From assembly GCF_001421765.1 (NCBI RefSeq), contig NZ_LMLA01000013.1:92378-156377 (forward strand): a stretch of 64,000 nucleotides of DNA. Reading direction: 5' to 3'. Below, one piece after another: positions 37,206 to 45,551 of the stretch. The translations under genes were made by a program, and so were the position numbers. Below the pieces are notes generated by a model. It was given only the letters and a program-made list of their open reading frames with translations, was not told the origin of the DNA and made no database searches. Each line of letters starts with the position of its first letter. Within the stretch, counting starts at the first letter, position 1. The stretch is from Sphingomonas sp. Leaf32. Its GTDB lineage: Bacteria; Pseudomonadota; Alphaproteobacteria; Sphingomonadales; Sphingomonadaceae.

Positions 37206-38893
37206 GCGAGCGCTCCCGACTTCAGGCGTGCGGCCAGCCGTTCCGATGCCCGCAACGCCAGCGCGAGGATGGTCAGCGTGGGGTTCTTGTGCGGCCCCGA
37301 CGCGAATGTCGCGCCGTCCATCAGCACGACATTGTCGACGTCCCAGGTCTGACCATAGCCGTCGACCACCGACGATCGCCTGTCCGCTCCCATCCGCGCG
37401 GTGCCCAGTTCGTGGATGATCTCGCCCCCTGCGGTCATGATCTTCTCCGGTGGAAGATCGGGATCGAGGATCGTGCCGTTCAGCCGCCGGAACACCGAAT
37501 GTGCGGCACGCCGGCCATGCGCCACCTGATTGACCTCATGCTGCGACCATTTGAACGCAAAGCGCAGCACCGGGATGCCGAAGCGATCCTTCACGCCCGG
37601 ATCGATCTCACAATAACTGTCCTTGTTGGGGATCATCTCGCCGCGCAGCACCAGTCCGATCGTCGCACCCGATCGCGCACGGACCGCCTGTTTCAGCGCC
37701 TGACCCCAGACCCGTGGCAGCGCGGTTTCGGGCGGGATGCCGAACCGCCCGTTGATCTCGAAATGATAGCCGCGCGCGAAATCCAGCTCGCCGCGCTTCT
37801 GTTGTTCGTACAGCCAGAACGGGATGTAGATATGCTGCCCGCCGATCCCGTCCTCGTTATAGCGCGGACGGTTCGCCAGCCCCGGAATATAGGCGCGGAA
37901 CGACGCACCGGTCGAATCGGTCAGGTTGCGCCCGAGTTCGCCGGACGAATTGGCGAGGCCCCGGCCGTCCCGTCCCGAATTGAGCAACAGCCGCGTGGTC
38001 TCGCCCGTGCCGGCGGCCAGCACGACCGCGCGCGCCGTTACCCGGTGGCGCATACCGGTATTGCGGTCGACATATTCGACGCCGGCGGCGCGCGTGCCCG
38101 ACCCCATCACCACCCGCGATACCATGGCATCGGTCACCACGCGCAGCTTGCCGGTCGCCTTGGCCATCGGCAGCAGCGAGGTCGTCGTCTGGAACATCGC
38201 GCCGATGGTGCAGCCGCGCGTGCAGGGTGTCGCGTTGAAACAGGCGCTGCGCGGCGCAACCGGATCGGGCATGTCGCGCGTCAGGACGGCAGTATGCGCC
38301 GCGCGAACCGGGATGCCGAGACTCTCGGCCGCCGCCGTAATGAGCATCTCCGGCACGCGTGGTTTGGGCGGCGGCATCAGGCAGTTCGCCGGCGAATCCG
38401 GGTGGTTCTCCAGCCCGATTGACCCGCCATTGACGCCGATCATCCGTTCGACCCGGTCGTAGAAGGGGGCGACGTCGTCATAGCCGATCGGCCAGTCGAC
38501 CCCCAATCCGTCGCGCGAAAAGGGTTTGAAATCATAGGGTCCGAAGCGCGGGACGTGCCGCCCCCAATGGTTGGTCCGGCCACCCAGCATCCGCGGGCGA
38601 TACCAGCGGAAGTCGGTTCCTTCCTTCATGGTGTACGGCTCGCCGTCGACCTGCCAGCCACCGTCGACCGTCGCGTCGAAATACCCGAACGGCTTGTCAG
38701 GGGTGCCCGCGCCGCGCAGCGGCGCGTCGCTTTCGGGGGCGAACATGTTGACCTCGGCCTGCGGATCGTAATTCCGTCCCGCCTCCAGCATCAGGCAGCG
38801 CAGGCCGGACTTCGTCAGGCTGTACGCCGCCATCCCGCCCGCCGCGCCCGATCCGACGATGACGACGTCGATCACGGCGTCGGCCGCCGCCAT
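37202..38893 (-). CDS. GMC family oxidoreductase (putative glycoside 3-dehydrogenase)
   Basis: A 563-aa FAD flavoprotein. The nucleotide-binding VIVGSGAAGG is at residues 10-19 and the GMC C-terminal segment contains HELGTARMG and NPTLTILALALR. There is no signal peptide of its own; with the TAT-leader subunit 3 it may be co-exported. Homologous pairs include gluconate, sorbitol and glucoside 3-dehydrogenases. The adjacent DUF1080 gene strongly suggests oxidation of a glycoside at C3 to a 3-keto sugar. The ATG at 38893 follows the DUF1080 stop by 2 bp. Substrate is inferred, not shown. Confidence 0.88.
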   Translation of the reverse strand: MAAADAVIDVVIVGSGAAGGMAAYSLTKSGLRCLMLEAGRNYDPQAEVNMFAPESDAPLRGAGTPDKPFGYFDATVDGGWQVDGEPYTMKEGTDFRWYRPRMLGGRTNHWGRHVPRFGPYDFKPFSRDGLGVDWPIGYDDVAPFYDRVERMIGVNGGSIGLENHPDSPANCLMPPPKPRVPEMLITAAAESLGIPVRAAHTAVLTRDMPDPVAPRSACFNATPCTRGCTIGAMFQTTTSLLPMAKATGKLRVVTDAMVSRVVMGSGTRAAGVEYVDRNTGMRHRVTARAVVLAAGTGETTRLLLNSGRDGRGLANSSGELGRNLTDSTGASFRAYIPGLANRPRYNEDGIGGQHIYIPFWLYEQQKRGELDFARGYHFEINGRFGIPPETALPRVWGQALKQAVRARSGATIGLVLRGEMIPNKDSYCEIDPGVKDRFGIPVLRFAFKWSQHEVNQVAHGRRAAHSVFRRLNGTILDPDLPPEKIMTAGGEIIHELGTARMGADRRSSVVDGYGQTWDVDNVVLMDGATFASGPHKNPTLTILALALRASERLAARLKSGALA

Positions 38894-38895
38894 GG

Positions 38896-39645
38896 TCACT
38901 TGCCCGCTCCCATCGCCGACGCACCGATCCGGCGCAGCTTGATGTTGCGGAACGCGACCGGTTCGCCATGGTCCTGCAAGCCGACGACACCGCTGGAAAA
39001 AGTGCCGAACGACGGCATCTTGGCGAATTTCGAGGCGGCGACCCGCTTGCGCCATGCGTCATCGCCATAGGATACATCGGCGGTAAGCGCACCGTTCAGC
39101 CATTGCCGGATGCGTCCGCGCTCGACCAGCAACCGCGCGTGGTTCCAGCTTCCCGCTGGACGCGAGATACCGGCGGGAGGCACCGTCATGTCGTAGAGCG
39201 CACCTGCCCGGTGGGTCGGTATCTTTCCGTCCGAATGCCCTTCGTCGTCCAGAACCTGCATCTCCAGCCCGGTCTGGTACAGCAGGGGCGCGTCCGGCGT
39301 CTTGCGCGCGAGATACAGGATACCGCTATTGCCGCCGCGCTCTACCTTCCAGTCGAGCGTCAGTTCGAACGCGCCGAACATGTCGGCAGTCACCAGATCG
39401 GTGCCGCTCATCTGTCCATCGGCCTTGGTCAGGGCCAGCGTGCCGTCGCGCACCGTCCAAGTCCTTGCCGGCGGCGTACCATCGAACGAGCGCCATCCCG
39501 ACAGGTCGCGTCCGTTGAACAACAAGCGCCACCCTTGCGCACGTTCCTGCGCCGTCAGGACGTTCACGCGTTCCCTTGCCGGCTGCGCCGGAACGGACGA
39601 CGCCAGCAGCACGAGGGCCGCGCCGATGCCGAATGCCATGCGCAT
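38896..39645 (-). CDS. DUF1080 protein (3-keto-disaccharide hydrolase/lyase family)
   Basis: A 249-aa secreted protein (signal peptide about residues 1-21). The concanavalin-like jelly roll of DUF1080 is evident: GWRLLFNGRDLSGWRS, the NSGILYL segment and GLEMQVLDDEGH. The family cleaves 3-keto-glycosides, by elimination or hydrolysis, made by glucoside 3-dehydrogenases. With the GMC/subunit 3 pair downstream it forms a complete oxidise-then-cleave module. A good AGGAG ribosome site precedes the ATG. Two weak LacI-type sites lie about 45-75 bp upstream. Confidence 0.88.
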   Translation of the reverse strand: MRMAFGIGAALVLLASSVPAQPARERVNVLTAQERAQGWRLLFNGRDLSGWRSFDGTPPARTWTVRDGTLALTKADGQMSGTDLVTADMFGAFELTLDWKVERGGNSGILYLARKTPDAPLLYQTGLEMQVLDDEGHSDGKIPTHRAGALYDMTVPPAGISRPAGSWNHARLLVERGRIRQWLNGALTADVSYGDDAWRKRVAASKFAKMPSFGTFSSGVVGLQDHGEPVAFRNIKLRRIGASAMGAGK

Positions 39646-39688
39646 GGTGGTTCTCCTAAAAAATCGCCGTGCTTTTATGCCGCCGTTG

Positions 39689-39719
39689 CCAAAGGCTTAC
39701 CGATTGCGCAGGCGTTTAC
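39689..39719 (-). promoter_or_regulatory. Weak LacI-type site pair upstream of DUF1080
   Basis: CCAAAGGCTTAC (39689-39700) and GCAGGCGTTTAC (39708-39719) each match the sites at 43701-43712 and 43679-43690 at 9 of 12 positions and are spaced 19 bp apart. The similarity may be chance. Confidence 0.25.
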
Positions 39720-39877
39720 AAGGAGCGAGCCGAACATGCGGATGGGATTGGGATCACGACACAGACGCTTGCATCAATAGGCGCGACCTCTCAGTTTCCC
39801 GCAGGTCGCCCGGTCGCCGCGCCCGAAAGATCAGGGATCGCTGGGACGGATGGATCGTCGGTCCAAAACACGTACAT

Positions 39878-40900
39878 TCATATGTCGTCGTGCAGTGGAC
39901 CGACCTCGCAAGGACGATCAAAGGTCGCCGCCAGCGATCGACCCAACGCGGTGACACCGTCTGGATCTGGCGACTGCGTCAGGAACAGCGTCTTGTCGGC
40001 GACCGGACACGGCGTCCGACAACGCACCTGCAGATACGAACCGCCCGCCCCCTTGGCGCGGCGCATCCGCGTCACCGCGAACCCCAGCACGTCCTCACGC
40101 GGCACGATGAACAACTGGTCGGTGCAGAAGATCAGCGCGGCGACGTCGGGCGGATAGCCGATGCGGTTGCCGATGTGCGGCAGGTGATCGCCCGGATCGC
40201 GGGCATATTCGATCTCGGTCTCGCTTGGTGCGGTAACGGCGATCCGGTCCAGTGGTAAGGTACGCTGCATATTCACCAAGGCGACTGGCTGGAACGCGCG
40301 CACCCAGGCGTCCTCTCGCAACGACAATGGCAGGCGGAAGCCGGTGGTGACGGTAAGGTGGACTGCGGTGCGCAGCCGCGGTTCGCGGTCGAACGCGTTA
40401 TTCGTCAGACCATGTGACTGGCGTTCTGGTGGCCATGTCATCAGTTGCAGTCCGGCGGCGCCTGCCTCCCACCTGCAAACATCGGTATTATATTCCGGTC
40501 CGATCGGTGCAGGGCCGATCAGAGCGGCAATATCGGCTGCCATATGTCGCAGGTTGGACGCCGCATCGCCGTAGAACCATGCGATCGCGGTGAAGCGCGT
40601 GATCGGCAGCGTCGGGGCAAAGCGTTCGAATATGCCCGCGTTCCATGGCTGCAAAACGCCGGGTGGCACCGCGGCATCGCGCACGAACATGACATCGTCA
40701 TCGTATAGCGAATCGCGGCGAATCCCTTCGCGCGCTTCGACCTGCTCGCGAGGTTCGCGCCACGGCAGATGCCAGGCGTCGAACAGCCTGTGCAGCGGAT
40801 TGCCGTCCGCGCCGATCGGCAACCTTGCCGGCAGCGGCCCCGTTGAATCGGAAGCCGGGCCGGAGACTGGATCACGCCCCCCGAACAACCATTTCAACAT
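39878..40900 (-). CDS. Hypothetical protein, unrecognised family
   Basis: A 340-aa protein I do not recognise. It has no signal peptide or membrane segment and begins MLKWLFGGRDPVSG. It is rich in Trp, Arg and Pro, with VCRWEAGAAGLQLMTWPPER near the middle and RMRRAKGAGGSYLQVRCRTPC near the end. Codon use matches its neighbours and the frame is open throughout, supporting a real gene. It stands alone, between the DUF1080 promoter region and the terminator of the TonB receptor gene, and reads in the same direction. No function is proposed. Confidence 0.7.
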   Translation of the reverse strand: MLKWLFGGRDPVSGPASDSTGPLPARLPIGADGNPLHRLFDAWHLPWREPREQVEAREGIRRDSLYDDDVMFVRDAAVPPGVLQPWNAGIFERFAPTLPITRFTAIAWFYGDAASNLRHMAADIAALIGPAPIGPEYNTDVCRWEAGAAGLQLMTWPPERQSHGLTNNAFDREPRLRTAVHLTVTTGFRLPLSLREDAWVRAFQPVALVNMQRTLPLDRIAVTAPSETEIEYARDPGDHLPHIGNRIGYPPDVAALIFCTDQLFIVPREDVLGFAVTRMRRAKGAGGSYLQVRCRTPCPVADKTLFLTQSPDPDGVTALGRSLAATFDRPCEVGPLHDDI

Positions 40901-41040
40901 ATGCTTCGACCCTCCTTCGCCGCAGCAGCACGACGCTCCATCGCCTGTTCGATATGGAACGCGGCGCGGATGTTATGGTCGCAACGCTGGTTGCCCTAGC
41001 ACCGCGCGGCGATGGGAATCGGCCGAATGTCGCGCCGCGC

Positions 41041-41075
41041 AAAAAAAGGGCGGCGTGGTCGAAACCATGCCGCCC
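41041..41075 (-). terminator. Rho-independent terminator of the TonB receptor gene
   Basis: On the minus strand GGGCGGCATGGT, loop TTCG, ACCACGCCGCCC, then seven T. The 12-bp stem has a single mismatch. It lies 17 bp past the receptor stop and should end that transcript efficiently. Confidence 0.92.
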
Positions 41076-41091
41076 CCAAGGTGTGGGAGTA

Positions 41092-43620
41092 TCAGAAACG
41101 GTAGCGGATCGAACCGGTGACCGTGCGGCCGTACAGGGCGGTGTTGTTGAACACGGCACTGGTCGACGACAGGATCGGGTTCAGGCTGCCACCACCACGG
41201 AAACCGAGCTTGTCGAACAGGTTGTTGACGTTCAGGCCCAGTTCGATGCGATCGACCGGGCGCACGGTCAGGAAGCCGTTGACGAAGGTCGAACCCTTGA
41301 TCGAGTAAAGGTTGAAGTCGTCCGACGGCGTGCTGGTCTGCCCGTTAACGCTGACACCTAATGCGACCACGCCCGCGTCATAGGATGGCGAAATGACGTA
41401 GAGGAATTCGGGCAGTCCGCCCGGACGATTGCCGACCAGTGCCGGCGTCACGCTGCTGACGATCTTCGAATTGGAATAGGTCGCATCGGCGGCAAGGTGG
41501 AAGTTGCCGTAATTCACCCGGCTCGAAAACTCGATACCGAACGAACGATAGCCGTTCGAGATGTTCGGGTCGTTGTTCGGCGCCGGATTGTTGATGCGGG
41601 TGAAGTCGTAGTTGTTCTCGGTCAGCGTCGAACGGAAGCCGGTGATTTCGACGGTGTAGGACGCTTCCCCGGCAAAGCTGCCGCGCTGCTTCAGTCCGAT
41701 TTCCTGCTGGTTGAGGAAGTTGACCGAGGTCGACTTGCCCTGCGCATTCAGCGACCCGTCGGCGTTGAAGTTGCCCGACAGCACGCGGCGATCGGCGTTG
41801 AAGCGACCGCCACGGCTGACGCGCGCGAACACGCTGGTATTGCCGCTGAACGCATAGAGCGCACCCACCGACCAGCTAACATAGTTGTCGCTATAGTCGA
41901 TCTTTTCCACGGTGGGGCTGAGCACCAGCGACGGGATCAGTGCCGAACCCAGCGCGTCCGAGACCCGCGTCGTCGGCCCCGCGACACCGCCCTGTGCCGT
42001 GCCCTTGCCGCTGACGTTATCGTACCGCACCGACGCGTCGAGGTTCAGTCCGCCGGTTTCGTATCCGACCTGCAGGAACGGGGCGACATCGGTGTAGCTG
42101 AGGTCGACGCGACGGGCGCAGCAGCTGCCCCAATTGTCGTTGAACCCGGCCTGGCCCGCGGCGGTAAGCTGCGTGCCGGTGGTCGAGAACAGGTCGAGCG
42201 GCGCCGCATTCTCGCCGTTCAGCTCGGCGAAGTTGCGATTGACGTGCCAGTCCTGTTCGATGTTCTGCTTCATCACGAACACACCGGTCGAGAACGTCGC
42301 CTTGCCACCGCCAACGTCGTACTTGCCGTTCAACGCCAGATTGTTGGCGAAGTTGTTCATGTTCTTCATCAACGTATTGATGTTCGGATTATTGTTCAGA
42401 TAGGTGCCGGTGTAGAGCTGTCCCTGGTTCGGGCCAGCGGCATAGCGGATCGACCCGACCTGCTGGCCGTTGACCGTCGATCCGATCACGCCACCGGCAC
42501 CGGTCCGCGTGGCGACGTTGATGAACTGGGTCGTGAAATTGCCGCTGATCCACTGATACCGTAGCACGTTGTCGATCGTCAGATTGTCGTCGATGTCATA
42601 GTGGAATTGTGCGCCCAGACCGGTGACGCGCGGGTGGATGCCCTGCACCTCGGCAGAGCGAACCCCGCCGCCGTCATAGTCGAGATACTGGAAACGGCGA
42701 TTATAGATCGAATAGGACGACCCGTCGCGACCGTCGAAGTTCGGCAGCGGCGCAAAGCCGGTGACCTTGTTGCCGTCCAGCGTCGCGATCGACGGGGTGG
42801 TGGTGTTGGTCGGGGCCTGCTCGTCCAGACGCTTGAAATACAGGCGGACGAAACCGCGACCGTCGGGCAGGTCCTTGGTGATGTTCGCCTTTATCTGATA
42901 GCCGCGCAGGATGTTAAACCGCTCGTTGGTCAGGCCGCCGCCGTTGCGGGCATAGCCGCCGACATGGAAGCGCAGCGTGTCGTCGATCGGCGCGCCGTAA
43001 TCGAAATCGACGCGATGTTCGCGGAAACCGATGCCGTTGCTGTACGCGACCTGACCACCGGCCTTGTCACCGGTCTTGCTCAGATAGTTGATGACGGCGC
43101 CCGGTGCCTGGCTGGAGAAGGTCGAGGCCGAGCCGCCGCGCACCGCTTCGACGCGCTGGACGTTCTGGTCGAACCGCAGCCAGTAGTCGTTGTTGCCGAA
43201 GTTCATGTCGCCGAACAGGACGGTGGGCAAGCCGTCTTCCTGCAACGCGACATATTCCGAACCGCCGGTCGACACCGGAATGCCGCGCACGCCGATATTG
43301 GCGTTGCCGCCCGGGCCCGCGGTGTCGCTCGGCTGAAGGCCGGGGATGTTGCGCAGCACTTCGGCTTCGGAACGCGGCGTAAAATTCTGGATCGCTTCGT
43401 TGCTGATCTGGCTGACCGAGATCGAGCTGCGGAACCGCGAGCGTTCGCCGCTGCTGGCGGTGACGACGATTTCGTCGCTTGCCTCTGCCGCATCGGGGGC
43501 CGCACCCGGCTGTTCGCCCGCCGTCTGTGCGGCTGGCGCATCGGTCTGGAGCGCAAGTGCAGGCGTGGCGACCAACATGGCGATCGGCGACGCGCAGGCA
43601 AGCAGAACCGGCATCTTCAT
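41092..43620 (-). CDS. TonB-dependent receptor (likely galactoside uptake)
   Basis: An 842-aa outer-membrane receptor. Signal peptide is about residues 1-23 (TPALAL); the plug starts near DEIVVTASSGERSRFRSS and includes GVRGIPVSTGGSEYV; the barrel ends GRTVTGSIRYRF. There is no STN domain. The ATG at 43620 is preferred over an upstream one because AGGAGGG lies 7 bp before it. It has its own promoter carrying two LacI-type sites and a strong terminator, so it is a single-gene unit. It lies next to the second halogenase homologue and GH36, suggesting uptake of alpha-galactosides such as raffinose-type or galactomannan-derived sugars; this is inference. Confidence 0.95.
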   Translation of the reverse strand: MKMPVLLACASPIAMLVATPALALQTDAPAAQTAGEQPGAAPDAAEASDEIVVTASSGERSRFRSSISVSQISNEAIQNFTPRSEAEVLRNIPGLQPSDTAGPGGNANIGVRGIPVSTGGSEYVALQEDGLPTVLFGDMNFGNNDYWLRFDQNVQRVEAVRGGSASTFSSQAPGAVINYLSKTGDKAGGQVAYSNGIGFREHRVDFDYGAPIDDTLRFHVGGYARNGGGLTNERFNILRGYQIKANITKDLPDGRGFVRLYFKRLDEQAPTNTTTPSIATLDGNKVTGFAPLPNFDGRDGSSYSIYNRRFQYLDYDGGGVRSAEVQGIHPRVTGLGAQFHYDIDDNLTIDNVLRYQWISGNFTTQFINVATRTGAGGVIGSTVNGQQVGSIRYAAGPNQGQLYTGTYLNNNPNINTLMKNMNNFANNLALNGKYDVGGGKATFSTGVFVMKQNIEQDWHVNRNFAELNGENAAPLDLFSTTGTQLTAAGQAGFNDNWGSCCARRVDLSYTDVAPFLQVGYETGGLNLDASVRYDNVSGKGTAQGGVAGPTTRVSDALGSALIPSLVLSPTVEKIDYSDNYVSWSVGALYAFSGNTSVFARVSRGGRFNADRRVLSGNFNADGSLNAQGKSTSVNFLNQQEIGLKQRGSFAGEASYTVEITGFRSTLTENNYDFTRINNPAPNNDPNISNGYRSFGIEFSSRVNYGNFHLAADATYSNSKIVSSVTPALVGNRPGGLPEFLYVISPSYDAGVVALGVSVNGQTSTPSDDFNLYSIKGSTFVNGFLTVRPVDRIELGLNVNNLFDKLGFRGGGSLNPILSSTSAVFNNTALYGRTVTGSIRYRF

Positions 43621-43669
43621 GGCAAACCCTCCTGAACGCCCCACTGACGGGGGCTACGATTCAGCCATT

Positions 43670-43712
43670 ATCATACCCGCAATCGTTTGCAACGGGCAAT
43701 GCAAAGGTTTGC
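43670..43712 (-). promoter_or_regulatory. TonB receptor promoter with two LacI-type operators
   Basis: On the minus strand: -35 TTGCCC (43694-43699), 18-bp spacer, -10 TATGAT (43670-43675). The spacer contains GCAAACGATTGC (43679-43690), and GCAAAGGTTTGC (43701-43712) lies just upstream of the -35, 22 bp centre to centre. The sites have the central-CG palindrome typical of LacI/GalR operators and are placed for repression. Confidence 0.72.
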
Positions 43713-43728
43713 ATAGATTATTTGGTTC

Positions 43729-45246
43729 TCACTCTGCGGCTGCGCCGATCTGTTGCAGATATGCCGCATGGGCGGGCATCGATTGGGCCATCGCGCCGAT
43801 CGCGCCGGCAAGGCGATCGACGAAGCTCCGGCTGGCAGCGGCATCGTCGGACGTGTCGAGCAGGGGGTCGAGCGACAGCGGATCGTTCAGCTGGCCGAGA
43901 TGCACCGCCGCCCAGCTAGGAGGTCCGAACAGGTCCATGTCGCGCGTGACCAATCGCCCGCCATGCCGGAAATGGGCGATCTTCAGCGCCAGCGTTTCCG
44001 GAATCTGCATCGCGGCACAGTCGCGCCACAGCGGGGCGTCGTCGCGCTGCGTCAGCTTGTAATGCAGGATCAGGAAATCGCGGATACGCTCATACTCGGT
44101 GATCGCGACGCGATTATATTCGGCGATCGGCAACGGATCGAATGCGCGCGTCGGGAAATAGGCGAGCAGCTTGGCGATCCCGGTCTGGATCAAATGGATG
44201 CTGGTCGACTCGAGCGGCTCCATGAACCCGCTCGACAGGCCGATCGCCACGACGTTACGGTTCCAGAACTGTCTGCGCCGGCCGGTGGTGAACCGCAGGA
44301 AGCGCGGTTCGGCCAGCGCCGCGCCGTCCAGATTCGCCATCAGCGTCGCTGCGGCTTCGTCGTCGGACAGATGATGGCTGCAATAGACATAGCCATTGCC
44401 GGTGCGGTGTTGCAGCGGAATGCGCCATTGCCAGCCCGCCTCTCGCGCCGTCGACCGGGTATAGGGGGTCATGCCGTCGCCACCGGTCGCACACGGCACC
44501 GCGACCGCGCGGTCGCAGGGCAACCAGTGCGTCCAGTCCTCATATCCTGTCGCGAGCGCACCTTCGATCAGCAGCCCGCGAAAGCCGGTGCAGTCGACGA
44601 ACAGGTCGGCGTCGATCCGGCGGCCGTCATGCAGCGTGACGGCGGCCACGTTCCCGGTCTCGCCATCAAGGGGAACGTCGGCGACCTTCCCCTCGATGCG
44701 GACGACGCCGCGCGCCTCGGCGTAGCGGCGCAGGAACGCGGCATAGAGGCCCGCGTCGAAATGATAGGCATAGTCGAACGTCGAGGCGACGCTGCGCGGA
44801 TCGCCCATCGGCCCGGCGAACCGCCCCCGCTTCGCCGCGCCCCACGCCATCGACAAGTCGTCCAGCGGCACCGTTGATCCAGCGGCTCGCGCCGCCAGCC
44901 AATGCTGATGCACCGCGACCAGATCGAACGGCTTGCCGAACGTGCCGAAGGGATGAAAATAGCGATGGCCGCGTCGTGCCCAGTCGACGAACTCGATCCC
45001 GAGCTTGAACGTACCTTTCGTCTCGCGAAGGAAATCGGCTTCCCGGATGCCCAGCGTATCGTTGAACAGCTTGATCGGCGGAATCGTCGCCTCGCCGACA
45101 CCGACCGTGCCGATTTCCTCCGATTCGACCAGCGTGATCGCGCAGCGCGACCCCAGTGCGTGCGACAATGCTGCTGCGGTCATCCAGCCTGCGGTGCCGC
45201 CGCCGACGATCGCAACGGATCGAATGGCCGAACCCTGATCGCTCAT
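43729..45246 (-). CDS. Flavin-dependent tryptophan halogenase family protein (second copy)
   Basis: A 505-aa paralogue of the gene at 12312-13838. FAD-binding GGGTAGW is at 15-21, conserved Lys81 in TFKLG, WQWRIP at 272-277 and MEPLEST with Glu346-Ser347, so the known catalytic residues are kept. There is no signal peptide. It is not followed by a DUF6445 gene; instead a TonB receptor gene with its own promoter lies downstream and GH36 is divergent. A promoter with TTGCGA and TAGGAT boxes and a LacI-type site precedes it. Its true substrate is unknown; it appears co-regulated with galactoside uptake. Confidence 0.9.
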   Translation of the reverse strand: MSDQGSAIRSVAIVGGGTAGWMTAAALSHALGSRCAITLVESEEIGTVGVGEATIPPIKLFNDTLGIREADFLRETKGTFKLGIEFVDWARRGHRYFHPFGTFGKPFDLVAVHQHWLAARAAGSTVPLDDLSMAWGAAKRGRFAGPMGDPRSVASTFDYAYHFDAGLYAAFLRRYAEARGVVRIEGKVADVPLDGETGNVAAVTLHDGRRIDADLFVDCTGFRGLLIEGALATGYEDWTHWLPCDRAVAVPCATGGDGMTPYTRSTAREAGWQWRIPLQHRTGNGYVYCSHHLSDDEAAATLMANLDGAALAEPRFLRFTTGRRRQFWNRNVVAIGLSSGFMEPLESTSIHLIQTGIAKLLAYFPTRAFDPLPIAEYNRVAITEYERIRDFLILHYKLTQRDDAPLWRDCAAMQIPETLALKIAHFRHGGRLVTRDMDLFGPPSWAAVHLGQLNDPLSLDPLLDTSDDAAASRSFVDRLAGAIGAMAQSMPAHAAYLQQIGAAAE

Positions 45247-45297
45247 ACCTACCCCTGCGTCCTCTAGCGTTCACGCGCTTGAGAGCGCATTTCCGCC

Positions 45298-45334
45298 ATC
45301 CTAGGTTCGAGGCTGCAGTATCGCAATCGAATGC
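45298..45334 (-). promoter_or_regulatory. Halogenase promoter with LacI-type site
   Basis: Minus strand: -35 TTGCGA (45321-45326), 17-bp spacer, -10 TAGGAT (45298-45303), 52 bp before the start codon. GCATTCGATTGC (45323-45334) overlaps the -35 and matches GCAAACGATTGC at 10 of 12 positions. The remainder of the 305-bp divergent gap holds only the GH36 control region and shows no gene. Confidence 0.6.
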
Positions 45335-45511
45335 CGGACGGGGCGAGGGGCCTTGCGTCCTTGCTGTGCAAGGCGGAACGGCCGCAGTCCGCTCCAACCC
45401 GATGGGCGTCGCGATCGGGACGACGGCAGCGGTCCGTGCGAAGGATCGGCGTACGAAAATACGGTTGGATCACAAATCGCTTGCTCCTCGGCAATTATCA
45501 TATATTTTTTC

Positions 45512-45523
45512 GCAAACGATTGC
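45512..45523 (+). promoter_or_regulatory. LacI-type operator upstream of GH36
   Basis: GCAAACGATTGC, identical to the site inside the TonB receptor promoter at 43679-43690 (opposite orientation). It follows an AT-rich TATCATATATTTTTT tract that probably holds the -10, and lies 28 bp before the GH36 start codon, fitting repression near the transcription start. Confidence 0.68.
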
Positions 45524-45551
45524 AGAATAGCAGTTGGAAGGAGAGGTTGCG

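Noticed and set aside
39689..39719. DUF1080/GMC module as a firm member of the LacI-type regulon
   Set aside because: Both sites match at only 9 of 12 positions; kept only as a weak candidate.
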